Of a stretch of DNA of 64,000 bases, positions 27,877 through 37,297 are shown piece by piece (the first letter of the stretch is position 1; each line of letters begins with the position of its first letter). The position numbers were made by a program, and so were the translations under genes. The stretch comes from Sphaerospermopsis sp. SIO1G1 (GTDB taxonomy: Bacteria > Cyanobacteriota > Cyanobacteriia > Cyanobacteriales > Nostocaceae): NCBI GenBank assembly GCA_010672785.1, contig JAAHFX010000004.1:338384-402383 (forward strand). Direction: 5' to 3'. Below the pieces are notes generated by a model. The model saw only the letters and a list, made by a program, of their open reading frames with translations, had not been told where the DNA came from and made no database searches.

Positions 27877-28302
27877 TTAAAATACTCGTACTTTACCACT
27901 ATCAAGAATATAAATAGAGCGATCGCCAGGGAAGCTAGAGCTAGGACGTATCTCTACTCGTAGAGTACCAAAGTTAGGTTTAGAGACATTAGCTTTTAAA
28001 GACCTACCTGTATCATCCCAAAAAATGATGGAAAAATTTGGTACTGTTGCATTTGCTTGATCCATAGTATATTCTTTACCCGGATGTAAAAACATCCGTC
28101 GCATTTCTGGGAATTTTTCCATTTGTACAACTCTAGGAGTGTGGTTTACTATTTTTAAACGCAAATATTGACCAGGCTTAAATTCTAAAGGACGTGGGCC
28201 ACACTGAGATGCACAAGTACCAGCTATTGTCATGTTAGCATTGTTTGCAGGTATAAATAATAAAGCGGTAGTTATCAATGTTGCAGATATTAATTTTGAC
28301 AT
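27877..28302 (-). CDS. Exported protein of unknown function
   Basis: A 141-residue protein with an N-terminal hydrophobic segment (LISATLITTALLFIPANNA), likely a signal peptide cut near residue 22-28. The mature part is beta-rich (GQYLRLKIVNHTPRVVQM, FSIIFWDDTGRSL, GTLRVEIRPSS), suggesting a small beta-sandwich. I do not recognise a named family. It is transcribed toward the RNase T2 gene with a 156-base gap, so co-transcription is possible. Confidence 0.8.
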   Translation of the reverse strand: MSKLISATLITTALLFIPANNANMTIAGTCASQCGPRPLEFKPGQYLRLKIVNHTPRVVQMEKFPEMRRMFLHPGKEYTMDQANATVPNFSIIFWDDTGRSLKANVSKPNFGTLRVEIRPSSSFPGDRSIYILDSGKVRVF

Positions 28303-28401
28303 AGTAAACCCTGAAATATTTATTAACTGTAATTGTTTTTATACACTTAAAATTCAGGATTTAGCAACGTATATTGTCATTAAAACTGCTACAAACTATC
28401 T

Positions 28402-28517
28402 GGGGTTTGCTGAAAAATTTATTTGTGGAGATTAGGGAAAAGGGAACAGCTTCAAGAATTGTTAAGGAAAGAATTTTTACTGAAAGTGCAAGGTTTTAGA
28501 TTTATTCAGCAAACCCT
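28402..28517. repeat. MITE-like element with GGGTTTGCTGAA ends
   Basis: A 116-bp element with inverted ends GGGGTTTGCTGAAAAA and TTTATTCAGCAAACCCT. Related ends occur at 18480, 18739-18755, 20125-20138, 47217 and 47282. It has an AAGAATT-rich interior and no coding capacity. Bases 28518-28647 hold a common GCGTCCTTCGTGG-type repeat and no gene. Confidence 0.7.
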
Positions 28518-28647
28518 ATCCGTGTCTATTGAGAATTACGCAAAATATCTCTCAAACTCTCTTATCTTCGTTTCCTTCGCGTCCTTCGTGGTTCATTATT
28601 CCATAATCTCTGCGTAACTCCTGTTTATCTACAGACATCTGTATTGA

Positions 28648-29913
28648 CTAAAAATTGTTGAGTAAGATGTGATTATCTTCTTCTAATAGAGTTTGTGCAG
28701 CTTCTAACATTGGTGTCGCTAAATCTTTTAAATCATCCCGATTATGTAAGTATGTTTTTAATGCTTCCATCGGATCAATACTACTACTAGCGTTTAATTC
28801 GGGAATGCGAGGTTTAGCTAACTGACTAACTAATTCTGGTTGAATTGTATAGCTGTGTGCTGTATTTAAAGCTTTATGAAGTACGGAATTTTCAATTAAA
28901 TCTAACTGTTCAGAACGTAATTTATAGATTAACCTAACTACTGTTTCGTCTAAATTATGTTTGGCGATCGCACCCAACAATATACTCAAAGGATCATCAC
29001 TCTTAGATAAATCTACCTCAATGGTAAGAAAAGGACGAACTGGTAAAGGACAAAATTCCCATTTTGTGTCACCTTGATCCAACTCTACCATCACATAACC
29101 TTTATCTTCCTTCTCTTCGCTAAAATCTACCCGTTCAATACTACCAGGATAAATCACAGGTGGATCATTGGATTTATTCAGATTTTGATGACAGTGAACA
29201 TGACCTAATGCCACATAGTTAAAACAAGGACGTGTTAATAAAGATAAAGGTAAAGTGAAACCCTTGCCGACAGCTAACAAACGTTCTGCCCCCAACATAG
29301 CATTATCTGCCATTAAATGGGCTAAAAGTATGGTGGGTAGATCAGGATCAAGTTTCCTAATTTCTCCTTCTAAGACTACTTCTAAACGTTCTGTTAAAAG
29401 TTGATTTACTTCAGCCATAGATAAACCCGCTGTTTCTTTGCGAGTCATCAATGCAGAACGAGTTAACCAGGGAAGTGTAATTACTTGAACTTTACCATTA
29501 CGGGTTTGGATATGATGAGTAGTTAAAGTGTCACCAACCACAAAACCAGGAACGCCAAGAGTCCGGTAAATATTGAGACTTGCACCGCCCACTCCTTGGG
29601 AATGTAGATCATGATTTCCAACTAATAAAACTGTTGGTATATCAGCATCTACAAGGCGGCGAAACTGACTAGCAAATGCTTCTTGTACGTAGGGTGCTGG
29701 GGTAGCATCAGGAAAAGCATCACCACCAAATATCACCATATCTACTGGTTCTTCGAGGGCGCGATCTATACACAAAGATAGGGTATTGACAAAATCTTCT
29801 AATCGTGTATTTAAGCCTGTGGCGGAGTTGATGCGTCCGTGGGAAAAACCACTACCAATGTGGATATCTGCAAGATGTAGTATTTTGATCATGTTGGGGT
29901 GCAGGTTTTTCAT
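28648..29913 (-). CDS. sbcD: SbcD/Mre11-like DNA repair exonuclease
   Basis: A 421-residue metallophosphoesterase. All phosphoesterase motifs are visible: LHLADIHIGSG (D and H, about residues 13-18), FGGDAFPD, LLVGNHDLHS (GNHD), ILLAHLM and LGHVHCHQ. This order and the C-terminal capping region fit SbcD, the nuclease subunit of the SbcCD complex that processes DNA hairpins and double-strand ends. No SbcC ATPase gene is adjacent. Met8 is an alternative start but has no better ribosome site. Confidence 0.9.
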   Translation of the reverse strand: MKNLHPNMIKILHLADIHIGSGFSHGRINSATGLNTRLEDFVNTLSLCIDRALEEPVDMVIFGGDAFPDATPAPYVQEAFASQFRRLVDADIPTVLLVGNHDLHSQGVGGASLNIYRTLGVPGFVVGDTLTTHHIQTRNGKVQVITLPWLTRSALMTRKETAGLSMAEVNQLLTERLEVVLEGEIRKLDPDLPTILLAHLMADNAMLGAERLLAVGKGFTLPLSLLTRPCFNYVALGHVHCHQNLNKSNDPPVIYPGSIERVDFSEEKEDKGYVMVELDQGDTKWEFCPLPVRPFLTIEVDLSKSDDPLSILLGAIAKHNLDETVVRLIYKLRSEQLDLIENSVLHKALNTAHSYTIQPELVSQLAKPRIPELNASSSIDPMEALKTYLHNRDDLKDLATPMLEAAQTLLEEDNHILLNNF

Positions 29914-30090
29914 AGCATAATAACCTACATATTTTTATTTCTCAATTCTGGATATTATGATGCTGGGAATCTTTTTTATTGAACCACGAAGAACGCAAAG
30001 AACACGAAGATAAGAGGTGAAAAAGGTATTTTTTGTGGGGGTTTTATGAATTTATAAATAAAAAGATATTCAATCATTTTGACAGTAGGG

Positions 30091-30170
30091 AACAGTAAAC
30101 AGTGAACAGTAAACAGTGAACAGTAAACAGTTAACAGTAAACAGTTAACAGTAAACAGTTAACAGTAAAT
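30091..30170. repeat. Tandem AACAGTAAACAGT repeats
   Basis: About 11-12 copies of a 7-base AACAGTA/AACAGTG/AACAGTT unit, upstream of the next heptamer array. Confidence 0.9.
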
Positions 30171-30196
30171 AGCTATCTATAGCTGCTGATGAATGA

Positions 30197-30322
30197 AAAC
30201 TGGTAACTGAAAACTGAAAACTGAAAACTGATAACTGATAACTGATAACTGATAACTGATAACTGATAACTGATAACTGATAACTGATAACTGGTAACTG
30301 ATAACTGATAACTGATAACTGA
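30197..30322. repeat. Tandem (AACTGAT)n heptamer array
   Basis: About 17 near-perfect copies of AACTGAT, same family as 17650-17745 and 37730-37878. The minus-strand open frame over it (SYQLSVI repeats) is a by-product of a 7-mer repeat and is not a gene. Confidence 0.93.
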
Positions 30323-30465
30323 TTCAGGTAAGGTTATATTAACGATGTAACTTTTTAAGTTATGTACAAAAATATGGATTTTTGTCACACTGGTCAGATT
30401 TAGAGAAATTTTAGACAATAATGTATGTGTTATCTACTATTTTTACAAAGAGAGAAAATAAAATT

Positions 30466-30951
30466 ATGACATTAAATGGTGGAGTTGCAGCTTACAGAAG
30501 TAGCTGGAATAGTGATTGTTTTTCTATATCTGACAAAAAAATAGACTTACAAATTGATCATGATTTTTGGTCTCGTACAGTTGTGATGCAAAAAACCGGT
30601 TGGATAGTCGGTAATGTCAGGGTTAAAAATACAGGAAATATTTTCCTCAGAGATGTCAAAGTCTATATTGATCTGGATGATGATTCAATGGGATTTGATG
30701 TTCATTTGTGTGATGCTAATGGTAATATTATAGACTCTGGGGCTGAGACACCTTATTTTAGTTTTGGTGATCTTGCACCAGGAATTACTTCTACTCAAAA
30801 AAGTTATTGGTGGATAGTTAAACCCCGTTTTCCTGATTTTGAAGGTTCAGAAGAAAAAACCGTCAGTTTTAATCTTTATCCCACTTTTACCGCAGATTTT
30901 AAACAGCAAGGTCAACCTTTCCAAAGTACCTCTAAACTGGAAAAAGCTTAA
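30466..30951 (+). CDS. Cyanobacterial protein of unknown function, beta-rich
   Basis: I start it at the second Met (MTLNGGVAAYRSSW), because AGAGAG lies about 10 bases upstream; a longer frame from 30421 has no ribosome site. The ~161 residues look like a single beta-sandwich: GWIVGNVRVKNTGNIFLRDV, KVYIDLDDDSMGFDV, FSFGDLAPGITSTQKSYWW. The phrase VRVKNTGN...DLAPG resembles CARDB/Ig-like adhesion domains. No signal peptide is seen. Function not known. Downstream are short tandem repeats. Confidence 0.75.
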   Translation: MTLNGGVAAYRSSWNSDCFSISDKKIDLQIDHDFWSRTVVMQKTGWIVGNVRVKNTGNIFLRDVKVYIDLDDDSMGFDVHLCDANGNIIDSGAETPYFSFGDLAPGITSTQKSYWWIVKPRFPDFEGSEEKTVSFNLYPTFTADFKQQGQPFQSTSKLEKA

Positions 30952-31036
30952 ATAGGGTTTTTGGTGATTGGTGATTGGTGAAGGGAAGAGTGGGAGAGTG
31001 GGAGAGGGGGAGAGTGGGAGAGTGGTGATTGGGTAG

Positions 31037-31161
31037 TAATTACGAATTACGAATTACGAATTACGAATTACGAATTACGTAAGCGAAGCTCTCCTGAAAG
31101 GAGCATTACGAATTACGAATTACGTAAGCGAAGCTCTCCTGAAAGGAGCATTACGAATTAC
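31037..31161. repeat. Tandem AATTACG repeat with a longer nested unit
   Basis: Copies of a 7-base AATTACG unit interrupted twice by a 30-base insert TAAGCGAAGCTCTCCTGAAA followed by GGAGCATTACG. This inner unit contains its own inverted repeat (CTCCT/AGGAG). Confidence 0.85.
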
Positions 31162-31201
31162 TGTTCCCTCTCCCATAAAATTTATTTTGCACAACTAGTT
31201 A

Positions 31202-32434
31202 TTACACTTTTTTACCTTCTGGTGGAACAATTCCCAATTTATTTAAACTGTTATTGATATCTTGTAAAACTTGCAGGTCTGTTGTTGGTAATGGATAGCT
31301 ATTTTGGGGGTTGTTTTCTAGAAATGAAAATGCTCGTCTAAATTCTTGAGAACTTGCTTTGATGGGTGCGTCTAAATGACAGGGGATGATCCATTCTATT
31401 TCCCATTGTGCCACTTGATCCGCCCAATTGATTGTTTCCTGGGGGGCGCGATTTAAGATTAAACTTTGTAATACAGGAGCTACAAATATTCGTCCATCTC
31501 CTCTTAAAGCCTGATAAGACCTTTCCCAGTCTGGTTGCCATTGGAAGGGGAAAAAACCAAAATATGCTTTTCGGGTGCGTTCAGGGGCTTTTTGTGCGTC
31601 TCTCCACACATCTTTAAATGTGGGTACATCCACTACACTGGGACGAAAGTAAAAGGCAAATAGGGTGATGCGTTGCCATCCTTTGCGACGATTTTCTAAG
31701 GTATCTGCAATGATATCATCAGCTTTTTCTTTGGCGTGGTAAAGCAGGGGATAGGAATCTAACTGTACTATTGCGGGTGGGTCTGGGGGTATGGAAACTA
31801 TGGTATCTGTAACTAGGAGAGTTTGCGATCGCCTGTGGAAAAATGCCACTTCTGCGAATTTCCCTAAACCTAAATTTAAAGGCCCCAAAATTGCATAGTC
31901 AAATTCTTCTGCAAAGGGTGTTTTATGTATATCTGTTGGTAATACTTGCGTTCGCTTTTTCGGTAAACCTAACCAACTCAAGGGTAAGTTAATGGGGAAA
32001 CTCCATTGTCCTGGAGCAACGAATATCTTTGCTGTGGGGAACTTACGGGCAAAAGGGCCAACAAAAACTTTATGTTCTATGCCGGAGACAGTGGGCAAAA
32101 TAATATACTTAACTTGACCATGTTCAGCAACCAATTCATTGATCAAACGAATACATTCTGGAGTGGGTGCGATGGGTGCATAAACTAATAAACCACCATT
32201 TTTTAATTTGACTACAGTCATGCGGATGGGTACAACTACATAAAAAACCCCTTGCATCTGATCAAAGATCCAAATAGTGTCTTTGATGACTTCTTTTCTG
32301 AGGGTACGACGTTTACCGTAAGGATACAAGGGAACGATTGGCCAAAATTTCCATTCATAGTCCCGATCATCAGAATTTTTTATGTTGATTGTGCCTTCAC
32401 CTTGACTCACTTTGCGATCGCTCCAGATACCCAA
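31202..32434 (-). CDS. DUF4336 domain protein
   Basis: A 410-residue protein of the DUF4336 family, which is related to the metallo-beta-lactamase fold but lacks the full HxHxDH metal set here. Visible are WPIVPLYPYGKRRTLRKEV, VVVPIRMTVVKLKNGGLLVY, ILPTVSGIEHKVFVGPFAR, FVAPGQWSFPINLP and IIPCHLDAPI (C-terminal). It is common in cyanobacteria and plants and thought to act in plastid/cyanobacterial metabolism, but the reaction is unknown. It follows the two kinase genes on the same strand, separated by a MITE. Confidence 0.9.
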   Translation of the reverse strand: MGIWSDRKVSQGEGTINIKNSDDRDYEWKFWPIVPLYPYGKRRTLRKEVIKDTIWIFDQMQGVFYVVVPIRMTVVKLKNGGLLVYAPIAPTPECIRLINELVAEHGQVKYIILPTVSGIEHKVFVGPFARKFPTAKIFVAPGQWSFPINLPLSWLGLPKKRTQVLPTDIHKTPFAEEFDYAILGPLNLGLGKFAEVAFFHRRSQTLLVTDTIVSIPPDPPAIVQLDSYPLLYHAKEKADDIIADTLENRRKGWQRITLFAFYFRPSVVDVPTFKDVWRDAQKAPERTRKAYFGFFPFQWQPDWERSYQALRGDGRIFVAPVLQSLILNRAPQETINWADQVAQWEIEWIIPCHLDAPIKASSQEFRRAFSFLENNPQNSYPLPTTDLQVLQDINNSLNKLGIVPPEGKKV

Positions 32435-32482
32435 TATTTTAGTTTAGTATTTCACAATTTTGGAGTTTAGCCAATTATAGTC

Positions 32483-32608
32483 AGGACTTACGCAACGAAG
32501 ATTTGTCATTGCGACTGAAACGCAGTGTAGGGAAGCAATCCCAGGATTTTTGTGATTACGTCGCTATCGCTCGTAATGACGCAGTGACGTTACTTTTGCG
32601 TAAGTCCT
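32483..32608. repeat. MITE-like element with AGGACTTACGC ends, copy 3 (inverted)
   Basis: A 126-bp copy, opposite orientation to 1630-1755 and 23673-23820; begins AGGACTTACGCAACG and ends TTTTGCGTAAGTCCT. Lies between the first kinase gene and the DUF4336 gene. Confidence 0.85.
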
Positions 32609-32779
32609 AATAGTGTTTTTTCTCGTTCCCATGCTCTGTATGGGAATAAGGGAATCTCTGACTTCTGTTTTTGTTGAGTCGGAGACTCTATGAAAGTATT
32701 CCCAGTCTGGAGACAGGGAACAAGATAAATTCTCTCCCTGCACCCTGCACCCTGCACCCTGCCTACGTTTAAGCAAGCC

Positions 32780-34912
32780 CTATATAGGATTTGTTTCTGG
32801 GGTTGGTTCTGGAGTTGGTTCTGGGGTTGGTTCTGGGGTTGGTTCTACTGTAGGTGTGGATGTAGGTGTAGGTGTAGGTTCTGGTTCTGGTTCTGGGGGG
32901 TTTTCTGCTGTTAAAGTCAGACTATAATCTAAGGATTTTGTCCCATTGGATACGACGACAAATTCATAAAACCCGGTTTCTGTTAAGGTTTTGGTAAGAT
33001 TACGCTGGGTTGAATCTTCTAAAAATGTGACTTTCCCAGAGGGAGTGTAAACTGAGAGTAAAATTTGCGAACTAGCATCTAATTTAACTTCCATGTTCTG
33101 CTCTTTTGCTAGTCCAGCAATAAACACTTTACCGTTTCCTGGTGTTAAAGTTCCGCTTACGGTTTTACCTGTAGTACCAGAAGTAAAGACTATTTTTGTT
33201 AAAGCTGTATTAGCAAGGATGGCATTGAGTTTGTCATTCACATATGCGTGCCATACTTGACCAATGGGTTGTTCAATAAAATTCTTACCTTTGTGTTCCG
33301 GGAATACACGGAAGAAGGCAGCATCACCTAAATCATACAATGCTCTACTGCTAACGTTTCTGCGGTTAACTTCCACTTTCCAGCGATCGCGTTCTGCTGA
33401 TGAATATGTTCCCATTTGTCTGCGGGATTTACTGCTGATAGCCGCAAGTTTATTCAGGGTGTCCGCTGCTGTTCGATCCCATTCTGCTCTTAATTCCTCA
33501 TCTTTTGGTTCTTCTGTGAGGATTTGACCTTTTAAACTAGGGTTTCTGTCCCAAAATATTTGATTGACTAAGCTGACATAAAAGTTTCTATTTATACTAA
33601 GCTGTTGACGACGCTCTCTTAATTTTCGTTTTCGCTCTCTTTCTGCTGGGGAAAAATTATCTTGGGGTTCGGATGGTGTTGTGTCTGTGGGTGTGGGTGT
33701 AAATGTAATATCTGGATCACTTCCAATGTTATTTGTGGGGCGATTATTTAACCCCCACCATAACAAACCAGCACTGGCTAACAAAGAAAATAAGACAATT
33801 AATACGTTTGTTGTAGTCCAAATACTTGTAGTTTGGGGTGAGGAAGGAGCTACAGATGGGGTTGGGACTGGTTTTGGGGCGGAAACAGGAGATACCGCAA
33901 CTGTACCCACGGTGGGGTTCACATTGGGTTGGGGAGGAGAAGGGTTATTAACGGTGGATGGGTTGAGAATGTCTAAAATTTGACGGGCTGTTTGATAGCG
34001 ATCGCTAGGTTTTGGGGAGAGCATTCTATCTAAAATTCTCCCCAATTCAGGACTGAGCCTAATTTCTTGTCGCCATTGCCAAGTTAAGTTAGTTGTATCA
34101 AGTAATTCTTGGGGGTTCTTTCCTGTCAGTAAAACCAACACTGTCACTGCCAAAGCATACAAATCACTGTGAGGGGAAACTATCCCTGTTTGCATTTGTT
34201 CTGGGGGTGCAAAGCCAATTTTACCCAGTAGTGTTCCTCCTGTGGGTGATGAATTACCCCCAGATTGGTAATATTGAGAAGCAACGGTAGCGGCGACTTG
34301 TTTAACTCCCCCAAAATCAATTAACACTGGTAATTGATCAACATTACGTAGCATCAAATTATCAGGAGAAATATCTCTGTGAATTACACCCTCCGCATGA
34401 ATATATGCCAATACTGGTAAAATTTGTTGTAATAATTGACGGACTTCAGTTTCTGTAAAATTTAAACCCTGCTGTCTACGAGCTTGTAATAAAGAATTAT
34501 AAGTTTCTCCGGCTACATGATCTTGCACCAAAAATAGAGATTCCTGGCCTTGAATATTAGTTTTCAAGAATTCTCGAAAGCGAGGAATTTGGTGATGTTG
34601 TAATTTGTACAGTACACTTGCTTCCCGCTGAAATAACTCTTCAGCTTTTTGCACCACATAGGGAGTTTGTACTTGGGGAGAGAATTCTTTTAAAACACAA
34701 GGTTCACGAAAACGGTTAATATCTTCTGCTAAATAAGTTTTACCAAAACCACCTTGTCCAAGTTGACGAACAATAACATAGCGATCGCTTAAAATTTGTC
34801 CTGCTAGGATACCACTAGATCCCATTTTTTCCAGGATGTTTTCACCACACTGAAGACAAAATTTAGTACCTGGCGGATTTTGATGTCCTTGAGAACAATA
34901 GATGTTATTCAT
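32780..34912 (-). CDS. Membrane Ser/Thr protein kinase with N-terminal zinc ribbon and C-terminal PPC-like domain
   Basis: A 710-residue kinase. An N-terminal zinc ribbon (YCSQGHQNPPGTKFCLQCGE) is followed by the kinase domain: P-loop LGQGGFGKTYLAED, invariant Lys in CVLKEF, HRDISPDN catalytic loop and DFGGVK. A membrane helix follows (about residues 366-386, VLIVLFSLLASAGLLWWGL). The extracytoplasmic part has a helical region with FYVSLVNQIFWDR and EEPKDEELRAEWDRTA, then a PPC-like beta domain. The tail is a run of PEPTPEPT units. It is a paralogue of the kinase upstream, 89 bases away, and both share the middle helical domain. Confidence 0.92.
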   Translation of the reverse strand: MNNIYCSQGHQNPPGTKFCLQCGENILEKMGSSGILAGQILSDRYVIVRQLGQGGFGKTYLAEDINRFREPCVLKEFSPQVQTPYVVQKAEELFQREASVLYKLQHHQIPRFREFLKTNIQGQESLFLVQDHVAGETYNSLLQARRQQGLNFTETEVRQLLQQILPVLAYIHAEGVIHRDISPDNLMLRNVDQLPVLIDFGGVKQVAATVASQYYQSGGNSSPTGGTLLGKIGFAPPEQMQTGIVSPHSDLYALAVTVLVLLTGKNPQELLDTTNLTWQWRQEIRLSPELGRILDRMLSPKPSDRYQTARQILDILNPSTVNNPSPPQPNVNPTVGTVAVSPVSAPKPVPTPSVAPSSPQTTSIWTTTNVLIVLFSLLASAGLLWWGLNNRPTNNIGSDPDITFTPTPTDTTPSEPQDNFSPAERERKRKLRERRQQLSINRNFYVSLVNQIFWDRNPSLKGQILTEEPKDEELRAEWDRTAADTLNKLAAISSKSRRQMGTYSSAERDRWKVEVNRRNVSSRALYDLGDAAFFRVFPEHKGKNFIEQPIGQVWHAYVNDKLNAILANTALTKIVFTSGTTGKTVSGTLTPGNGKVFIAGLAKEQNMEVKLDASSQILLSVYTPSGKVTFLEDSTQRNLTKTLTETGFYEFVVVSNGTKSLDYSLTLTAENPPEPEPEPTPTPTSTPTVEPTPEPTPEPTPEPTPETNPI

Positions 34913-34999
34913 TAGTTATTAGCTATTAGTCATTAGTTATTAGTCATTAATTATTTAGTCATTTCCAGCATACCCCATCACCCCATCACCCCATCACCC
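34913..34999. repeat. Short tandem repeats between the two kinase genes
   Basis: ATTAGTT/ATTAGTC units (34913-34955) followed by CCCATCA units (34973-34999). Confidence 0.75.
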
Positions 35000-35001
35000 C
35001 A

Positions 35002-36684
35002 TCACTTGTTGTCTACTTTATCAGAGGCGATCGCATACCAAAGTTGCATATAGGTTTGTCCGTTGAGTCTGCCACGTTGTTGGCCAGGAAACAAGGGATC
35101 GAATTTTCTATAGGTTTCTATCCTTAATTCCTGGAAAGAACGATATTTACCTAATCTCCCAGTCCTAGCTAGTCTATCCCACCTGAGAGAATCTTGCTGA
35201 CTGAAACTACCGATTTTCCTCCTTGCTGTCTGACTGAGGTTAGCTCTTTCAATGTTTTTTAACAATTCATCGGCTGTACTATTCCATTGTTCTCTTAAAA
35301 CCGCATCTTGTGGTTGTTCTGTTAATGCTCTTCCCCCTAGTCCTGGTCTGAGGGTATAAAATCTTTCATCTACTGTTTTAATAAATACTGATTGAGAAAT
35401 TTCTAAATCTTGTAATTTCTGAAAAATTTGTTCAGGACGACGATTGGTATTTTGGCTATTGATCGGATTATTAATTTCTGGTAGTTGGGGAGCTTCTACT
35501 TGAGGTAATTCAATGGATGTAACACTTTTGATCAGGAAATTACCTACAGCGAACACACCTGCACCTACTAAAACTACCCCCATAGTTAAGGTAAAGGTAA
35601 CCACAAAAGGTCGTAACCATAGTGGCATGGGGATATTTTGTAAAGCAACATGAGTTTTCCTGTAGGCAGTTTTCCCTGGAGCCGCTACCATTGTTTTTAA
35701 CTTAGTAATATATGTATTTTTACTATTAACTGAAGGCTGCATAGAATTAACTTTATGTGTTTGAGAAGATGGGGGCAAATCTTTAAGAACTTGATCGGCT
35801 GTTTGATAGCGATCGCTTGGCCTATAAGCCAACATTTTCTTAAAAATTTTCTCTAGTTTGGGGCTGACTTTAATTTCCTTACCCCAAAACCAGGCACTAT
35901 TATAACTATCATAAAGTAAATGAGCTTCTTTCCCTGTCACCAGAACTAAAGCTGTCACCCCTAAAGAATATAAATCGCTACTTTTATAAACTTTGCCTTG
36001 GAGTAATTGTTCTTCTGGTGCATAACCTTTTTTACCCAACAGAGTGCCATTACCCACTAAATTAGTCTTCCAGAAACCTTTATCAGCCGGTAAATGTTTA
36101 ACACCTCCAAAATCAATTAAAACTGGCAAATTATCACTTTGACGTAAAATTAAATTATCTGGTGAAATATCTCGATGAACTATATCTAATGAATGAATGT
36201 AGCTCAATACTGGTAAGAGATTGTGTAGTAGGTTAATAACCTCCTCTTCACTCAAAGATTTTCCCTCACTTTGGAGTTTTTCAAACACCTGATAGTAATT
36301 TATTCCCTCTACATAATCTTGGACTAAAAAGAAAAAACTTTTAGTGCCAATTTTTACTTGAATGGAATCATGAAAGCAGGGAATTTGCGGATGACGAATT
36401 CTTTTGAGTACATTTGCTTCCCGCTCAAATAATTCCTTTGCCTTTTGTAAAATCTCTGGTTGAGCCGCCGGGGGGACAAATTCTTTTAAAACACACTTCT
36501 CACGGCCTTTTTGTCTATCAATAGCCAAATAGCTGCGGCCAAAGCCACCTTGCCCCAAAATCCGTCCAATTTCATAACGATTATCAATCACCCGTCCCAC
36601 AGTTAGAGGTAAAGCCTCACCACATTGAGTACAAAAACTATTACCACTGTTATTTTTATGGTTTTTGCTACAATACACGGACAT
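35002..36684 (-). CDS. Membrane Ser/Thr protein kinase, paralogue of the next gene
   Basis: I start it at the Met of MSVYCSKNHKNN, since the zinc ribbon motif (YCSKNHKNNSGNSFCTQCGE) begins there, as in the paralogue; the frame extends 17 codons upstream to 36735. The 560-residue product has a P-loop ILGQGGFGRSYLAID, Lys in CVLKEFVPP, HRDISPDN and DFGGVK, a membrane helix (FVVTFTLTMGVVLVGAGVF, about residues 370-390), and a C-terminal helical domain with TEQPQDAVLREQWNSTADEL. That last domain is clearly related to the one in 32780-34912. The pair arose by duplication. Confidence 0.92.
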   Translation of the reverse strand: MSVYCSKNHKNNSGNSFCTQCGEALPLTVGRVIDNRYEIGRILGQGGFGRSYLAIDRQKGREKCVLKEFVPPAAQPEILQKAKELFEREANVLKRIRHPQIPCFHDSIQVKIGTKSFFFLVQDYVEGINYYQVFEKLQSEGKSLSEEEVINLLHNLLPVLSYIHSLDIVHRDISPDNLILRQSDNLPVLIDFGGVKHLPADKGFWKTNLVGNGTLLGKKGYAPEEQLLQGKVYKSSDLYSLGVTALVLVTGKEAHLLYDSYNSAWFWGKEIKVSPKLEKIFKKMLAYRPSDRYQTADQVLKDLPPSSQTHKVNSMQPSVNSKNTYITKLKTMVAAPGKTAYRKTHVALQNIPMPLWLRPFVVTFTLTMGVVLVGAGVFAVGNFLIKSVTSIELPQVEAPQLPEINNPINSQNTNRRPEQIFQKLQDLEISQSVFIKTVDERFYTLRPGLGGRALTEQPQDAVLREQWNSTADELLKNIERANLSQTARRKIGSFSQQDSLRWDRLARTGRLGKYRSFQELRIETYRKFDPLFPGQQRGRLNGQTYMQLWYAIASDKVDNK

Positions 36685-36799
36685 GGTAAAAAAAAGATCA
36701 GTTACTGATACAGTTCTACAATAGTTTAGCGGCAATTTACGAACTTTTGATTGGTGGCTGGTGATTGGTGATTGGTGACTGCGAATAGGTAAAGAAATT

Positions 36800-36851
36800 T
36801 CACCCCCTCACCCACTCATTCCCTCTGATTGGTGAGTGGGTGAGGGAGTGA
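36800..36851. repeat. 17-bp hairpin upstream of the second kinase gene
   Basis: Arms TCACCCCCTCACCCACT and AGTGGGTGAGGGAGTGA pair over 17 bases with one G-T type mismatch, loop of 18 bases. Upstream of the kinase start (minus strand). The surrounding 36685-37035 holds GGTGATT short repeats and no gene. Confidence 0.7.
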
Positions 36852-37035
36852 TTATGTTGTAGAGTTTGCAACAGGTATAGAAAAGAGCTTGTCCTAAGTT
36901 GACAATTTACTAGACAACCCTGTACAAATATATACAATAATCCAAGTATTTGACGTATACATGGAATGATTTGGCTAAAAAATTAGGCAAAATGTGTCAT
37001 TATTGAATAATGAAGTATAGTGTTGGAATCAGCCA

Positions 37036-37244
37036 ATGCTTTTATCCATCAAAACAAAACTCAAGTTAAATAAAACTCAAGAAATATTAATGGCTAAACA
37101 CGCGGGCATAGCAAGATTTACCATACTTGGGGTTTAGCAACTTGGGCTTGGTTGTATAATAATGGATTAAAACCAAACAAATATCTTCTCAAAAAATTCT
37201 TCAATAATTATGTCAAATCTGAGTTGATATGGATTGTCAAATAG
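37036..37244 (+). pseudogene. Remnant of an IS200/IS605-type TnpB gene (N-terminus)
   Basis: ATG at 37036 begins MLLSIKTKLKLNKTQ and continues ILMAKHAGIARFT, then needs a frameshift near 37120 to resume as TWGLATWAWLYNNGLKPN, then KYLLKKFFNNYVKSELIWI and a stop at 37242-37244. This is the start of a TnpB/OrfB RNA-guided nuclease of IS200/IS605 elements. The RuvC catalytic part is gone, so it is a fossil. No TnpA or left/right end recognised. Confidence 0.8.
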
Positions 37245-37297
37245 CAGAATATCTTCCTGTAGGTGTTCAACACAGACATACTAGTTGCTGAAAATAA

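Noticed and set aside
30173..30418. 81-codon minus-strand ORF with SYQLSVI repeats
   Set aside because: It is the translation of the heptamer repeat, no ribosome site, no real composition.
37036..37244. A working TnpB RNA-guided nuclease
   Set aside because: Only the N-terminus remains, with a frameshift and a stop; RuvC motifs are absent.
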